Part shown: piece by piece, positions 1 to 7,274 of the stretch
Numbering within the stretch: the stretch's first letter is position 1
How the letters are laid out: each line of letters opens with the position of its first letter
Assembly: GCA_964575425.1 (NCBI GenBank)
Contig: CAZNRD010000018.1
Coordinates: 1 to 57,970 of the forward strand
DNA from: DATEAV01 sp964575425
GTDB taxonomy: Bacteria; Chloroflexota; Anaerolineae; Anaerolineales; E44-bin32
Direction of reading: 5' to 3'
DNA: 57,970 nt
Position numbers and translations under genes: made by a program
The notes under the pieces: model-generated
The model's database searches: none
What the model was told of the DNA's origin: nothing
The model's input: only the letters and a program-made list of their open reading frames with translations

Positions 1-262
1 ATCGTTCGGGTTGGCGTAATGGTCGGCGTGAGCGTAATGGTCGGCGTGAGCGTGATGGTTGGGGTGCGGGTTATCGTCGGCGATGACGTCGCCGTCCTGG
101 TCTGGGTAACCGTGGGCGAGGCCGTGCCCGTGGAGGTCGTTGTCGGGGTGCGCGTGCGCGTCGGTGTATTGGTGACGCTGGACGTCGGCGTTGGCGTCCT
201 GGTTTCGGTCCGGGTGGCCGTGGGTGTGTCGGTGGGTGTTTCGGTAGGCGTCGGCGTTTCAG
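1..262 (-). repeat. Low-complexity Thr/Pro-coding repeat, including an 18-bp tandem duplication
   Basis: The sequence is built from degenerate GTCGGCGT-like units which on the minus strand encode TPT/TLTPT/TRT repeats. Two exact copies of the 18-mer GTAATGGTCGGCGTGAGC lie back to back at 16-33 and 34-51. It is the coding linker of the TadE-like gene, not an intergenic array. Copy number may vary between strains. Confidence 0.7.
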
Positions 263-965
263 TGCGCGTTGGGGTGATCGTGAAGGTGCTCGTATGAGTC
301 GGCGTGAAAGTGGGGAAGGCGATGGTGGCTTCGAGGCCGATGACGCGCGCCGTGCGGAACATCTCGACGATGCCCTCGCGCCGCGCCCACAGGTGCAGCT
401 TGGGCCACCAGGTGCTGAGGATGGGGACGATGAGCGGGTGGTCGAAGTCGACGGTCACGGAGACGCGGTCGCCCGGCCCGCCGCCGTCCTCGCGCGGCTG
501 GCATTCAGCCGACTGGAAATCCGCCGGATCGGGCGGGAAGTAGACGAAGGCTGGCAGCCCGCCGGTGCCCGGGCGGCTGGAGCAGACTGTCACCCGGAAG
601 TAGCCGGCCTCGCCCTCGGCCACGGACTCGTTGCGCAGGATGGCCACAGCGCCGGCGCGCGCCGCGTCGTGGATGGAGGGGATGCGTGCCGCGTCCTCCT
701 CGGCCTGGATGTCGCAGGCCTCGTTGCTGGAATTGAGGTCGGTGCAGTAGAGCGAGTTGTATTCGCCGGTGACGGCGTAGCGGACGCCGAAGCGCGCCCC
801 GTTCTCCACCGCCAGCCAGGCGTGCAGCAGCCGGGCGAGCTCGATGATGATGAACATAACCAGCAGCAGGACCGGCAGGATCAGGGCGAACTCCACCAGC
901 CCCTGTCCGCGGAAGCGGCGGGGCGGGGGCTTGGCCGAGGCGGGGAGTTCAAGCAGTCGTTCCAT
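1..965 (-). CDS. TadE-like pilus protein with Thr/Pro-rich tail (3' end outside window)
   Basis: An open frame runs from ATG at 965 to the window edge with no stop (at least 321 codons), so the C-terminus is missing. The N-terminus has a short basic segment, then GQGLVEFALILPVLLLVMF, the hydrophobic TadE/TadG-type segment, followed by ELARLLHAWLAVENGARFG. Residues from about 70 to 220 form an extracytoplasmic domain with several Cys. From about residue 235 the chain becomes a Thr/Pro-rich linker (TPTPT, TRT, TLTPT units) that continues to the window edge. Known: TadE-like pseudopilins work with Tad/Flp pilus machinery. Inferred: a membrane-anchored surface protein whose linker spans the envelope. 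It starts 14 bp after the stop of the TadG-like gene and is probably co-transcribed with it. Confidence 0.75.
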   Translation of the reverse strand, partial: MERLLELPASAKPPPRRFRGQGLVEFALILPVLLLVMFIIIELARLLHAWLAVENGARFGVRYAVTGEYNSLYCTDLNSSNEACDIQAEEDAARIPSIHDAARAGAVAILRNESVAEGEAGYFRVTVCSSRPGTGGLPAFVYFPPDPADFQSAECQPREDGGGPGDRVSVTVDFDHPLIVPILSTWWPKLHLWARREGIVEMFRTARVIGLEATIAFPTFTPTHTSTFTITPTRTETPTPTETPTDTPTATRTETRTPTPTSSVTNTPTRTRTPTTTSTGTASPTVTQTRTATSSPTITRTPTITLTPTITLTPTITPTRT

Positions 966-979
966 GGCGACCACCTTGG

Positions 980-2587
980 TCAGCGCGTCAGGCGCGTGAA
1001 GATGCGGGAGGCGATGGCTTCGAAGACGTCCATCAGCCCGGCGCCGGTGGGCGAGAAGTAGTAGTTGCCACACGAGGTGCCCATCGGCTTGTTGTGGCAG
1101 GGATCGCGCGAGGGCGGCGTGCCGGGATCGTTGTCGTCCCCGGCGCCGGCGACGTAGCGCATCAACTGCTCGCCCAGGTCCGGGTCGCAGGCCCCGCCGT
1201 AGAACGGAGCGCAGGCGGAAGGCGGTTCGTTGATCATCTTGTCGCCCAGGCCGATGGTGAAGATCACCGCTCCCTGGCCGGGCAGGTCGCAGGCGTCCGG
1301 CTGCGGCGACATCGAATCCGGGCAGCCGATGAAATCGGCGAAGTCCCTGGCCGCGTCATCGACGTCGTACAGCGGGTCGGTGCTGAGGTGGCGCGTGGCG
1401 CCGTCGGGGTCGCGGCAGTAGGGCTGGATCCAGGTGGGTTGGCCGACCGAGCCGGGGCAGAGCCAGTCGTCGACCTGCGAGGCGTTGCCGCCGGTCTTCA
1501 GCGCGGCGTTGGCGCCGCCGTCGGAGAGGAAGATCACAATCCACACCGCCTCGTCGCGCTTGTAGAGGCCGAACTGGTTGCCGGCGTAGCGCAGGGCCTC
1601 GGCGGTGTTGGTCGAGGTGCAGCCGCGCGGGTCGATCGTCCCAGGACCCCAGCGGTTGGGAACGCACGGCTCGAGACCCCGTTCGGGCTCTGTCCCCACA
1701 CTCATGTAGAAGAGCGGGTCGTTGACGGCCCAGAAGTCGTCACCGTCCTGCAGGCTGAGCTGGACGTGGGCCATCTGATCGAACGTGATCAGGGCCATGC
1801 GATCGAACGGAAAGCGCATCTGGCCGAGAAGGCCACCTGAGGCGGCGCGCACCTCTTCGAAGGGATGGCAGTCGTTTTGCGAGGGATACGTGGCATCGTC
1901 GCCGGTGTCAATGCGACGCTGGCGGTTTTCGTTGCACACCAGGGGATCGTCCTCGCCCACGGCGCCCACTCTGCCCGTGCCGACTGGAGGGATGCAGTCG
2001 TCGACCACCCCGTCGGGCGCTCCGTTCATTTCCTGTTCTTTCCAGGCATCGTTGTCGATGCCATCCCTGCACAGGTCCCAGGCCATGGTGGCCGAGGTGT
2101 CAATGACCAGCACCAGGTCGATCGAGGCCGCCTCGGAGACCGCATTGGCGAAGATGTCCACCGTCCGCCAGCCGACGATCGGCAGGAAGGCGAAATCGAC
2201 CGGCATCTGGGCGCGGACGCGCACATACTTGCGCGGCGGGTCGCCCGGCGGCGGGCACAGGTCGGGGTCGTGCATCGAGGCCGGGGTGGTGGCGGGGTTG
2301 AAGTAATCGCGACAGACGAAGACCTCGGCAGTGGCCGGGTTCAGGCTGTTGAGGTTGATGAACTCGGTGGCGGCCGCCTGAATCTCGTCGCCGGTGCGGC
2401 CCTCGCGGAACTGGTTGGCGGCGGCCAGGGCGGCGGCGTCGGTCGCCCGGCGCAGGTGGCCGATCTGGGAGAAGAGGATGCCGGCGTCGATGGCCAGGCC
2501 GATGAAGGCCGCCAGCCCGACGAAGGCCAGGGCGATCAATATCAGGGCCTGGCCGCGTGGGACGGGAGGGGTGAAGGACTCGTTCAT
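980..2587 (-). CDS. TadG-like protein with von Willebrand factor A domain
   Basis: Start chosen at ATG 2587, which overlaps the stop of the upstream TadE gene (ATGA); a longer frame exists upstream but is not protein-like. The N-terminus PRGQALILIALAFVGLAAF is the TadE/G-type helix. The following segment (SQIGHLRRATDAAALAAANQ) is typical of TadG-like proteins. A vWA domain begins around residue 150 with VLVIDTSATM (MIDAS D-x-S-x-T) and continues with LALITFD, IVIFLSDGGAN and VIFTIGLGDK strands. An acidic insertion right after the first strand carries the CRDGIDND type calcium-loop motif. Inferred role: surface adhesion or assembly factor of the Tad pilus. About 535 aa. Confidence 0.8.
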   Translation of the reverse strand: MNESFTPPVPRGQALILIALAFVGLAAFIGLAIDAGILFSQIGHLRRATDAAALAAANQFREGRTGDEIQAAATEFINLNSLNPATAEVFVCRDYFNPATTPASMHDPDLCPPPGDPPRKYVRVRAQMPVDFAFLPIVGWRTVDIFANAVSEAASIDLVLVIDTSATMAWDLCRDGIDNDAWKEQEMNGAPDGVVDDCIPPVGTGRVGAVGEDDPLVCNENRQRRIDTGDDATYPSQNDCHPFEEVRAASGGLLGQMRFPFDRMALITFDQMAHVQLSLQDGDDFWAVNDPLFYMSVGTEPERGLEPCVPNRWGPGTIDPRGCTSTNTAEALRYAGNQFGLYKRDEAVWIVIFLSDGGANAALKTGGNASQVDDWLCPGSVGQPTWIQPYCRDPDGATRHLSTDPLYDVDDAARDFADFIGCPDSMSPQPDACDLPGQGAVIFTIGLGDKMINEPPSACAPFYGGACDPDLGEQLMRYVAGAGDDNDPGTPPSRDPCHNKPMGTSCGNYYFSPTGAGLMDVFEAIASRIFTRLTR

Positions 2588-3252
2588 TGCCAGGGTGTCC
2601 GCGTCGGTTCGACGAAGGTGTTGGGCATGATGGTGTAGGCGTGTAGGGTCACCGGATTGGGCACGAAGGCGGTGATCCAGGGCAAGGCGAGCACCATGTG
2701 ATAGTTGTAGTAGATTTCGACGAGGACCGCGCCCCGCGCCGGGTTTCCGGCGTCGAGCATAGCCTCGATGTCTGCGTTGGAGAAACTGGAGCCGCGGTTG
2801 GCGCCGCCGCCGAAAAGCCAGTCCTTCCACGACCAGCCGTCGGCGTCCGGCAGCCGGTAGCGGACCCGGTTGTCGGTGATGCCGAAGGCCGAGACCACCA
2901 CGTCGTCGGTAAGGGGGTTGAGCACGATCTGTTCCTGCAGCGGGGTGGGCGAAACGACTACGCCGGCGGTGGGCATCATGCAGGCAATCAGCCGGTAGAA
3001 GTACTGCGTGTCGGCGCAGGTTCGCTGGGCGGGGTTGGGGTCGTCCGGCAGGAGCGGATCGATGGTGGCAGCGAAGCGGGCGATGTCGCGAGCGGCGTCG
3101 ATCAGGTCCAGGTAGTAGTTGAGCATGAAGCCGAGTTCAATCACCCCGGAGATCATGATCAGCAGAATCGGCAGGATGATGGCGAACTCGACCAGGCTCT
3201 GGGCACGCCTGCGGCGGCGCGCCGAGCCGCGCCCGAATCGGAAGAGACCCAT
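2584..3252 (-). CDS. TadE-like pilus assembly protein
   Basis: Short basic N-terminus (GSARRRRRAQ) followed by SLVEFAIILPILLIMISGVIE, the diagnostic TadE segment with the conserved Glu after it. The rest is predicted extracytoplasmic. ATG 3252 has a GGTGGG element about 8 nt upstream; an in-frame ATG at 3306 would add 18 residues and cannot be excluded. The stop overlaps the start of the TadG-like gene by 4 bp, so the three TadE/G genes form one operon. Known role of the family: minor pseudopilins for Flp pilus assembly. Confidence 0.8.
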   Translation of the reverse strand: MGLFRFGRGSARRRRRAQSLVEFAIILPILLIMISGVIELGFMLNYYLDLIDAARDIARFAATIDPLLPDDPNPAQRTCADTQYFYRLIACMMPTAGVVVSPTPLQEQIVLNPLTDDVVVSAFGITDNRVRYRLPDADGWSWKDWLFGGGANRGSSFSNADIEAMLDAGNPARGAVLVEIYYNYHMVLALPWITAFVPNPVTLHAYTIMPNTFVEPTRTPWQ

Positions 3253-3423
3253 GCGCTTGCCCACCAGGTGCACGACCTCCTGAAACCTGCCGCCACCGGA
3301 ACCCACTGCGGCAGCTTCATTATAGGCTGGCCTGCTTTCCGGCCGGACAGTACCGAAATCCCAGCGGCTGGGCTGTCGCCGGCGAGTAACGCGATTGGAA
3401 CGGAATCGAAACCTACGGGGCCG

Positions 3424-4215
3424 CTAGCCGCCCAACAGCCTCTCCAGGGCGGTCCGGCCCCCGAAGTAGACGAGGCAGGCGCCCAGGATCATAAACGGCC
3501 CGTAGGGGATGGCCGAGAACGCCGTGTAGCGGCGGCGGGCGAGCATGACCAGGAGGTATCCCAGGCTGAAGGCGCCGGCCGCCAGGATGCCGAAGAAGAG
3601 GGCCACGATCACCCCGGGGAAGCCGACCGCCAGCCCGATGACGCCGGCCAGGGTGACATCGCCGAAGCCGAAGGCGATCTCCTCGAGCGGCCGGCCGCGC
3701 AGGCGCGAGGCCAGGCGGGCGAAGGCGCCGCCGAGCAGGTAGAGGGCGAAGAAGATGGCCAGGCCAACGGCGCCGCCCACCAGCGTCTTGAGGGGACCGC
3801 GGGCGGGATCGAGCGCGCCGATCAGTCCGATCATCAGCGCCGCGGGCGCCGTGGCCCGATGCGGGATCAGGCGGTGTTCGAGGTCAATCACGGCGATGAG
3901 CACAAACCAGGCGGCGACGACGAACGAGGCGAACCAGCGCGCTGCCTCAGGGCGCCACAGCGACAGGGCGACCGCGCCGGCGACGGAGACCGACTCCACC
4001 AGCACGGCCCGTGCTCCGCGCCAGCGGCCACAGTAGGGGCAGCGGAGCCGCCCGCTCATCAGCGCTGCCAGGGCGGACCAGGCCAGCACGCTGCGCGGGG
4101 CGGTGCAGGCCGGGCAGCGAGGGCGGCCGAGGGGGCCGCGATGGGGAAGCCAATCGGCGAGGTGATTGATGAGGGACCCCACCACCCAGCCGAGCACAGC
4201 GAGAAGCAGCACCAT
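3424..4215 (-). CDS. Type IV/Tad prepilin peptidase (A24 family)
   Basis: 263 aa polytopic membrane protein. Two Cys pairs (CPAC at 34-37, CPYC at 59-62) match the zinc-binding loop of PilD-type peptidases. The two catalytic aspartates are in VIDLEHRLIP (D111) and GFGDVTLAGVIG (D186, GxGD motif). The enzyme cleaves the leader of prepilins or pseudopilins at the cytoplasmic membrane. A PilD-like N-terminal methyltransferase-type domain is present but short. It probably processes Flp-type pilins encoded outside the window. It lies 171 bp upstream of the TadE gene on the same strand. Confidence 0.9.
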   Translation of the reverse strand: MVLLLAVLGWVVGSLINHLADWLPHRGPLGRPRCPACTAPRSVLAWSALAALMSGRLRCPYCGRWRGARAVLVESVSVAGAVALSLWRPEAARWFASFVVAAWFVLIAVIDLEHRLIPHRATAPAALMIGLIGALDPARGPLKTLVGGAVGLAIFFALYLLGGAFARLASRLRGRPLEEIAFGFGDVTLAGVIGLAVGFPGVIVALFFGILAAGAFSLGYLLVMLARRRYTAFSAIPYGPFMILGACLVYFGGRTALERLLGG

Positions 4216-4297
4216 GGCGGGGGATTATACAGGCCTGCGGCGACAGCGTGACTGGTGGTTCATGTTGCCCAAGAGAGGGCGAGACAAGCGTCGCGGT

Positions 4298-4699
4298 CTA
4301 GAGCGAGGCAAGGAAGTCCACCGGAGGGAGGACCCGGACGCCCCATCCCTTCAAGAACTCGAAGTGGTCTGCGTTCCCGGTCACCAGGGCAACGGCATGG
4401 GAAGCGAGCGCCACCTGCGCGAATGGCAGGTCGTCGGGATCTGGGCAGTCTTGCAGGGGGTTGTGCCCGACGAGCGTCGCCAGCCCGGATAAGCGAATGT
4501 GGTCCAGGAGGGCATCAATGTCCTGCAGAGGGAAACCGAACTCTGCGCGCGAGAGTACTTCTCGGTACTCGGCCAGAATCCTATCTTCATAAGCAAGCTG
4601 CACGGCCGTTGACAGGACAAGGTCAATCAGCCGTGCAGGGGGACCGTGTGGCTTGATCAGCCCAGACACAATCACGTTAGTGTCAAGGACGATCAGCAA
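4298..4699 (-). CDS. PIN-domain toxin (putative RNase)
   Basis: 133 aa, the usual length of single-domain PIN toxins. It begins MLIVLDTNVIVSGLI, with the first acidic residue D6. Further acidic positions are in PDPDD and near ALVTGNADHF, consistent with the four-carboxylate Mg site. The gene starts 6 bp after the antitoxin stop. PIN toxins of this type (the VapC/COG1569 group) are endoribonucleases neutralised by the partner protein. The RNA target cannot be predicted. Confidence 0.85.
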   Translation of the reverse strand: MLIVLDTNVIVSGLIKPHGPPARLIDLVLSTAVQLAYEDRILAEYREVLSRAEFGFPLQDIDALLDHIRLSGLATLVGHNPLQDCPDPDDLPFAQVALASHAVALVTGNADHFEFLKGWGVRVLPPVDFLASL

Positions 4700-4705
4700 G
4701 GCCGA

Positions 4706-4993
4706 TCACTCTCGACGCGCCGCTCTGGCTTCTCGTATCGCGTCGTCAATGTCCTCCGGTGTCATCTGGCCTAGCCCGCGCTCCTGAGCCTCAGAACGCA
4801 TCTTTCCAACCGCGAGCTGGGCACGCAGTTGGGTAACCAGGCGAACAACCTCTTCCAGAGAAGCCTGAGCCACATCAATGGCGATGGCAATGGGCTGGTT
4901 GTCTCGGTTGATGATTACCGTCCGATCCCGCGCCAGGATAGCCTGAAACTCCCCAGGGTTATTGCGCAACACTCGGATTGAAAGGGATTGCAT
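4706..4993 (-). CDS. Phd/YefM-like antitoxin
   Basis: 95 aa from ATG 4993. The N-terminal half (QSLSIRVLRNNPGEFQAIL then VIINRDNQPIAIAI) matches the Phd/YefM DNA-binding fold. The C-terminal half is charged and helical (PEDIDDAIREARAARRE), as expected for a toxin-binding tail. It precedes the PIN gene in the usual antitoxin-toxin order and probably autorepresses the pair. An in-frame upstream start at 5050 exists but adds non-homologous-looking sequence. Confidence 0.8.
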   Translation of the reverse strand: MQSLSIRVLRNNPGEFQAILARDRTVIINRDNQPIAIAIDVAQASLEEVVRLVTQLRAQLAVGKMRSEAQERGLGQMTPEDIDDAIREARAARRE

Positions 4994-5086
4994 TGCGACC
5001 TCCGAGGGTCTCTGTAGCCATAGTGTAGCCGATATGGCTACGACGCCCATGGTACTGAAGTCCTATCCCTCGCGCTCTCCGGGCGC

Positions 5087-6424
5087 TCACTCGAGCCTGC
5101 GCAGCCGCTCCACGTCCTCGGGCGTATCCACGTCGACCAGGATGTCGTCGCTCCACTCCACGCCCTGGATCGGGTAGCGGTCGAACAGCGCCCGCCCGCC
5201 GCGATCACCCTCGAGCCGGGCCAACGCAGCGAACGTGACCCGGTCAAAGAGCACGGGGTTCGCCCACCTCCCGCCGGCGCGCGGCGCCACCACCGGCGCC
5301 AGCGTCCGCCGGTGTGCCTCGACCAGCGCCCGCACAAGCCGCCCGTCCACACGGGGCGTGTCCACCAGCAAGAAGACTACCCCCTCCGCCGTTCCCTCGA
5401 CCGCCTCCAGCCCCGCCCGCAGTGACGTGCTCTGTCCCTCGTGCCAATCCGGATTCCGAACCACCCGGACCGCATCTTCCGCAATCGCGGCGGCGACCGA
5501 TTCCGCTTCCGCCCCGACGACGACCACCACAGGATGGAGGCCGCCCTCGAGCGCGGCGCCCACGGCGTGCGAGACCAGAGGCCGCCCTTTCCATGGGACC
5601 AACTGCTTGGGCGATGCAAGCCGGCGCGAGCCTCCCGCGGCCAGCACCACCCCCGCCACCCTCCCCACGACCTGGCGCACCGGCGCCTCATCCAGCAGGC
5701 TGGCGACTGCAGCCGCGCGCAGCGCACCGGACCTGACGGCGGCCTCGGCCACCTGAACTCCCAGCCGGGTCAGCTCTTCGTCATCCGCTTTGTTGATGAG
5801 GGCGCGCACTTCGACGCCGGAAGGTATGCCCTTCATGCCACCTTCCAGGTGTGTGAGGATTCGCGCCAGATGCTCAGGCTCGAGCCTGGCGTTCACGCTC
5901 AGGCCGAGCAGCGCCGCCACGCGCTGTGGGCGATGCACCAGCGCCGAGTTGATGCGCGCGCCGATGGCATCCACCCCAACGACCGGGACGACCGTATTGG
6001 CAAATTGTGGGACGACGGGTTCGTGCGCGGCCGGCGCTTTCACCGATCGGCCGCGGGCACCATCCGCCTCGACCAGCATCACCGCGCCCGCCGCAGCAGC
6101 CGCACTGTGCACCCCGTGCAGAACCTCATTCGCCAGGCCCGTCCACTTCCGCTCACCTGCATCAAGGGGGCCGGTGAGCAGGGCCGATGCATTTTCCGCG
6201 AGCAGCATCCGCAATTCCGGGACACTCTCACGTCGGCCCACGCAGAAATGCACCTCGCCAAGGCCGCTCTGCTCCAGACCAAGGCGAGTGGTGCACGTGA
6301 TCACGACGGGTACCCGGCCCGAGAGCTCGCGTGCCAGGCGGTGCATGGCACTCGACTTGCCCCCGGCCCCGACGAAGGCGACAGTCTGCCCCGGGGAGAG
6401 GCGCAGGGCATCGCTCAGGCGCAC
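5087..6424 (-). CDS. Fusion of YqeC (selenium-molybdenum hydroxylase accessory) and MocA-like nucleotidyltransferase
   Basis: GTG at 6424 is the likely start: it follows the yqeB stop by one base and begins just before the YqeC fold. About 445 aa. The N-terminal domain (roughly 1-230) starts LSPGQTVAFVGAGGKSS, with the phosphate loop at 19-25 typical of YqeC. The C-terminal domain (from about 255) has GVVLAAGGSRRLASPKQLVP, the nucleotide-binding motif of MocA/MobA enzymes, and the metal-site strand FLLVDTP. Known: MocA cytidylylates the molybdenum cofactor, and YqeC is tied genetically to selenium-dependent molybdenum hydroxylases. In E. coli yqeC and mocA are separate neighbours, so fusion here is notable. 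Expected role: final processing of the cofactor for the hydroxylases upstream. Confidence 0.85.
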   Translation of the reverse strand: MRLSDALRLSPGQTVAFVGAGGKSSAMHRLARELSGRVPVVITCTTRLGLEQSGLGEVHFCVGRRESVPELRMLLAENASALLTGPLDAGERKWTGLANEVLHGVHSAAAAAGAVMLVEADGARGRSVKAPAAHEPVVPQFANTVVPVVGVDAIGARINSALVHRPQRVAALLGLSVNARLEPEHLARILTHLEGGMKGIPSGVEVRALINKADDEELTRLGVQVAEAAVRSGALRAAAVASLLDEAPVRQVVGRVAGVVLAAGGSRRLASPKQLVPWKGRPLVSHAVGAALEGGLHPVVVVVGAEAESVAAAIAEDAVRVVRNPDWHEGQSTSLRAGLEAVEGTAEGVVFLLVDTPRVDGRLVRALVEAHRRTLAPVVAPRAGGRWANPVLFDRVTFAALARLEGDRGGRALFDRYPIQGVEWSDDILVDVDTPEDVERLRRLE

Positions 6425-6425
6425 C

Positions 6426-7274
6426 TCAACCCCCGAGTCGCCGCCGGATTTCCGGGCGCGAGAGCAGCGCCTCGAGCACGCCGCCGCCGACTGCGAGCGA
6501 TTTGTCGGAGATCTCGAAGCAGTAGGCCGGGACGCCGCGGGGATCGAGGTCTCCCACCTTCTCGCCCTGAACGACCTCCAGCCCATCGTGCAGCAGGCCG
6601 CGCAGCGCTCCGTCGAACGGAGCGAGGAGGGGGACGCTGCCAACGCGAGCGATTTCCGCGCCCGCTCTCACCATCGCGCCCAGAGGGAGCCGGGCTTGCA
6701 GCGTGCCCGATTCCGGGGCGCGCAGGACCCGATCGCGATCGTGGCCGGCCACAGCCTCCGGCACGCCGCTGTCGGGTGCTGCCTGTCCCTGCCACAGGAC
6801 GCGACCGAGGTGATGGCCCCGCTGAGTTTCGACGACGGCGTGACAGTCCACCCCGGCGGTGAATCCCGGCCCCAGGCCGACGACGAAGGGCGCCGCCTCG
6901 AGCCCCAACTCCGGCGGCACCTTCCGCATGCGGGCGTCGATCAGTGCCAATGGCTCGAGCACATGTCGGGAGTCTGCTGCCGGATCCACCAGGACCGGGA
7001 TCCAGCCCTGATCGAGAGCGCCCCGGACGGCGCCGACGTCGGCGCAGCGCACGCCGTGCATGTCCTCGACGTCCACCTCACCTGCGTAGATCGCTTCCGC
7101 CAGCGCGACCGATCGGCGGATGGCCCGCGGCTGAGCGATTTCCAGCACGACGACACAGAAGCCTGAGCGGTGCAGGCGCGCGGCGACGCCGGTCGCCAGG
7201 TCGCCGCCACCTCGAATCAGCACCAGCGGTCGCGTTGGTCCGCCGTCCTTTGCTGCCAGGCGCCGCCGGCTCAT
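6426..7274 (-). CDS. yqeB: YqeB/EF2563 family selenium-dependent molybdenum hydroxylase maturation protein
   Basis: 282 aa. The N-terminal region PLVLIRGGGDLATGVAARLH is the nucleotide-binding signature of YqeB. The middle contains FVVGLGPGFTAGVDCHAVVET, the family core, and the C-terminus carries a small beta-rich domain with PESGTLQ and APFDGALRGLL. Known: yqeB is the best genomic marker of selenium-dependent molybdenum hydroxylases, which carry a labile non-selenocysteine selenium on the Mo centre. The start overlaps the stop of the hydroxylase large subunit (ATGA), indicating translational coupling. The selenophosphate synthase gene expected to supply selenium is not in the window. Confidence 0.9.
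   Translation of the reverse strand: MSRRRLAAKDGGPTRPLVLIRGGGDLATGVAARLHRSGFCVVVLEIAQPRAIRRSVALAEAIYAGEVDVEDMHGVRCADVGAVRGALDQGWIPVLVDPAADSRHVLEPLALIDARMRKVPPELGLEAAPFVVGLGPGFTAGVDCHAVVETQRGHHLGRVLWQGQAAPDSGVPEAVAGHDRDRVLRAPESGTLQARLPLGAMVRAGAEIARVGSVPLLAPFDGALRGLLHDGLEVVQGEKVGDLDPRGVPAYCFEISDKSLAVGGGVLEALLSRPEIRRRLGG

Noticed and set aside
1..262. Periodic repeats resembling a CRISPR array or tandem satellite
   Set aside because: Units are degenerate, 6-18 bp, in phase with codons, and encode a Thr/Pro linker on the minus strand; no spacer structure.
19..297. Plus-strand Val/Gly-rich open frame of 92 codons
   Set aside because: It is the antisense reading of the Thr/Pro repeat and has no other support.
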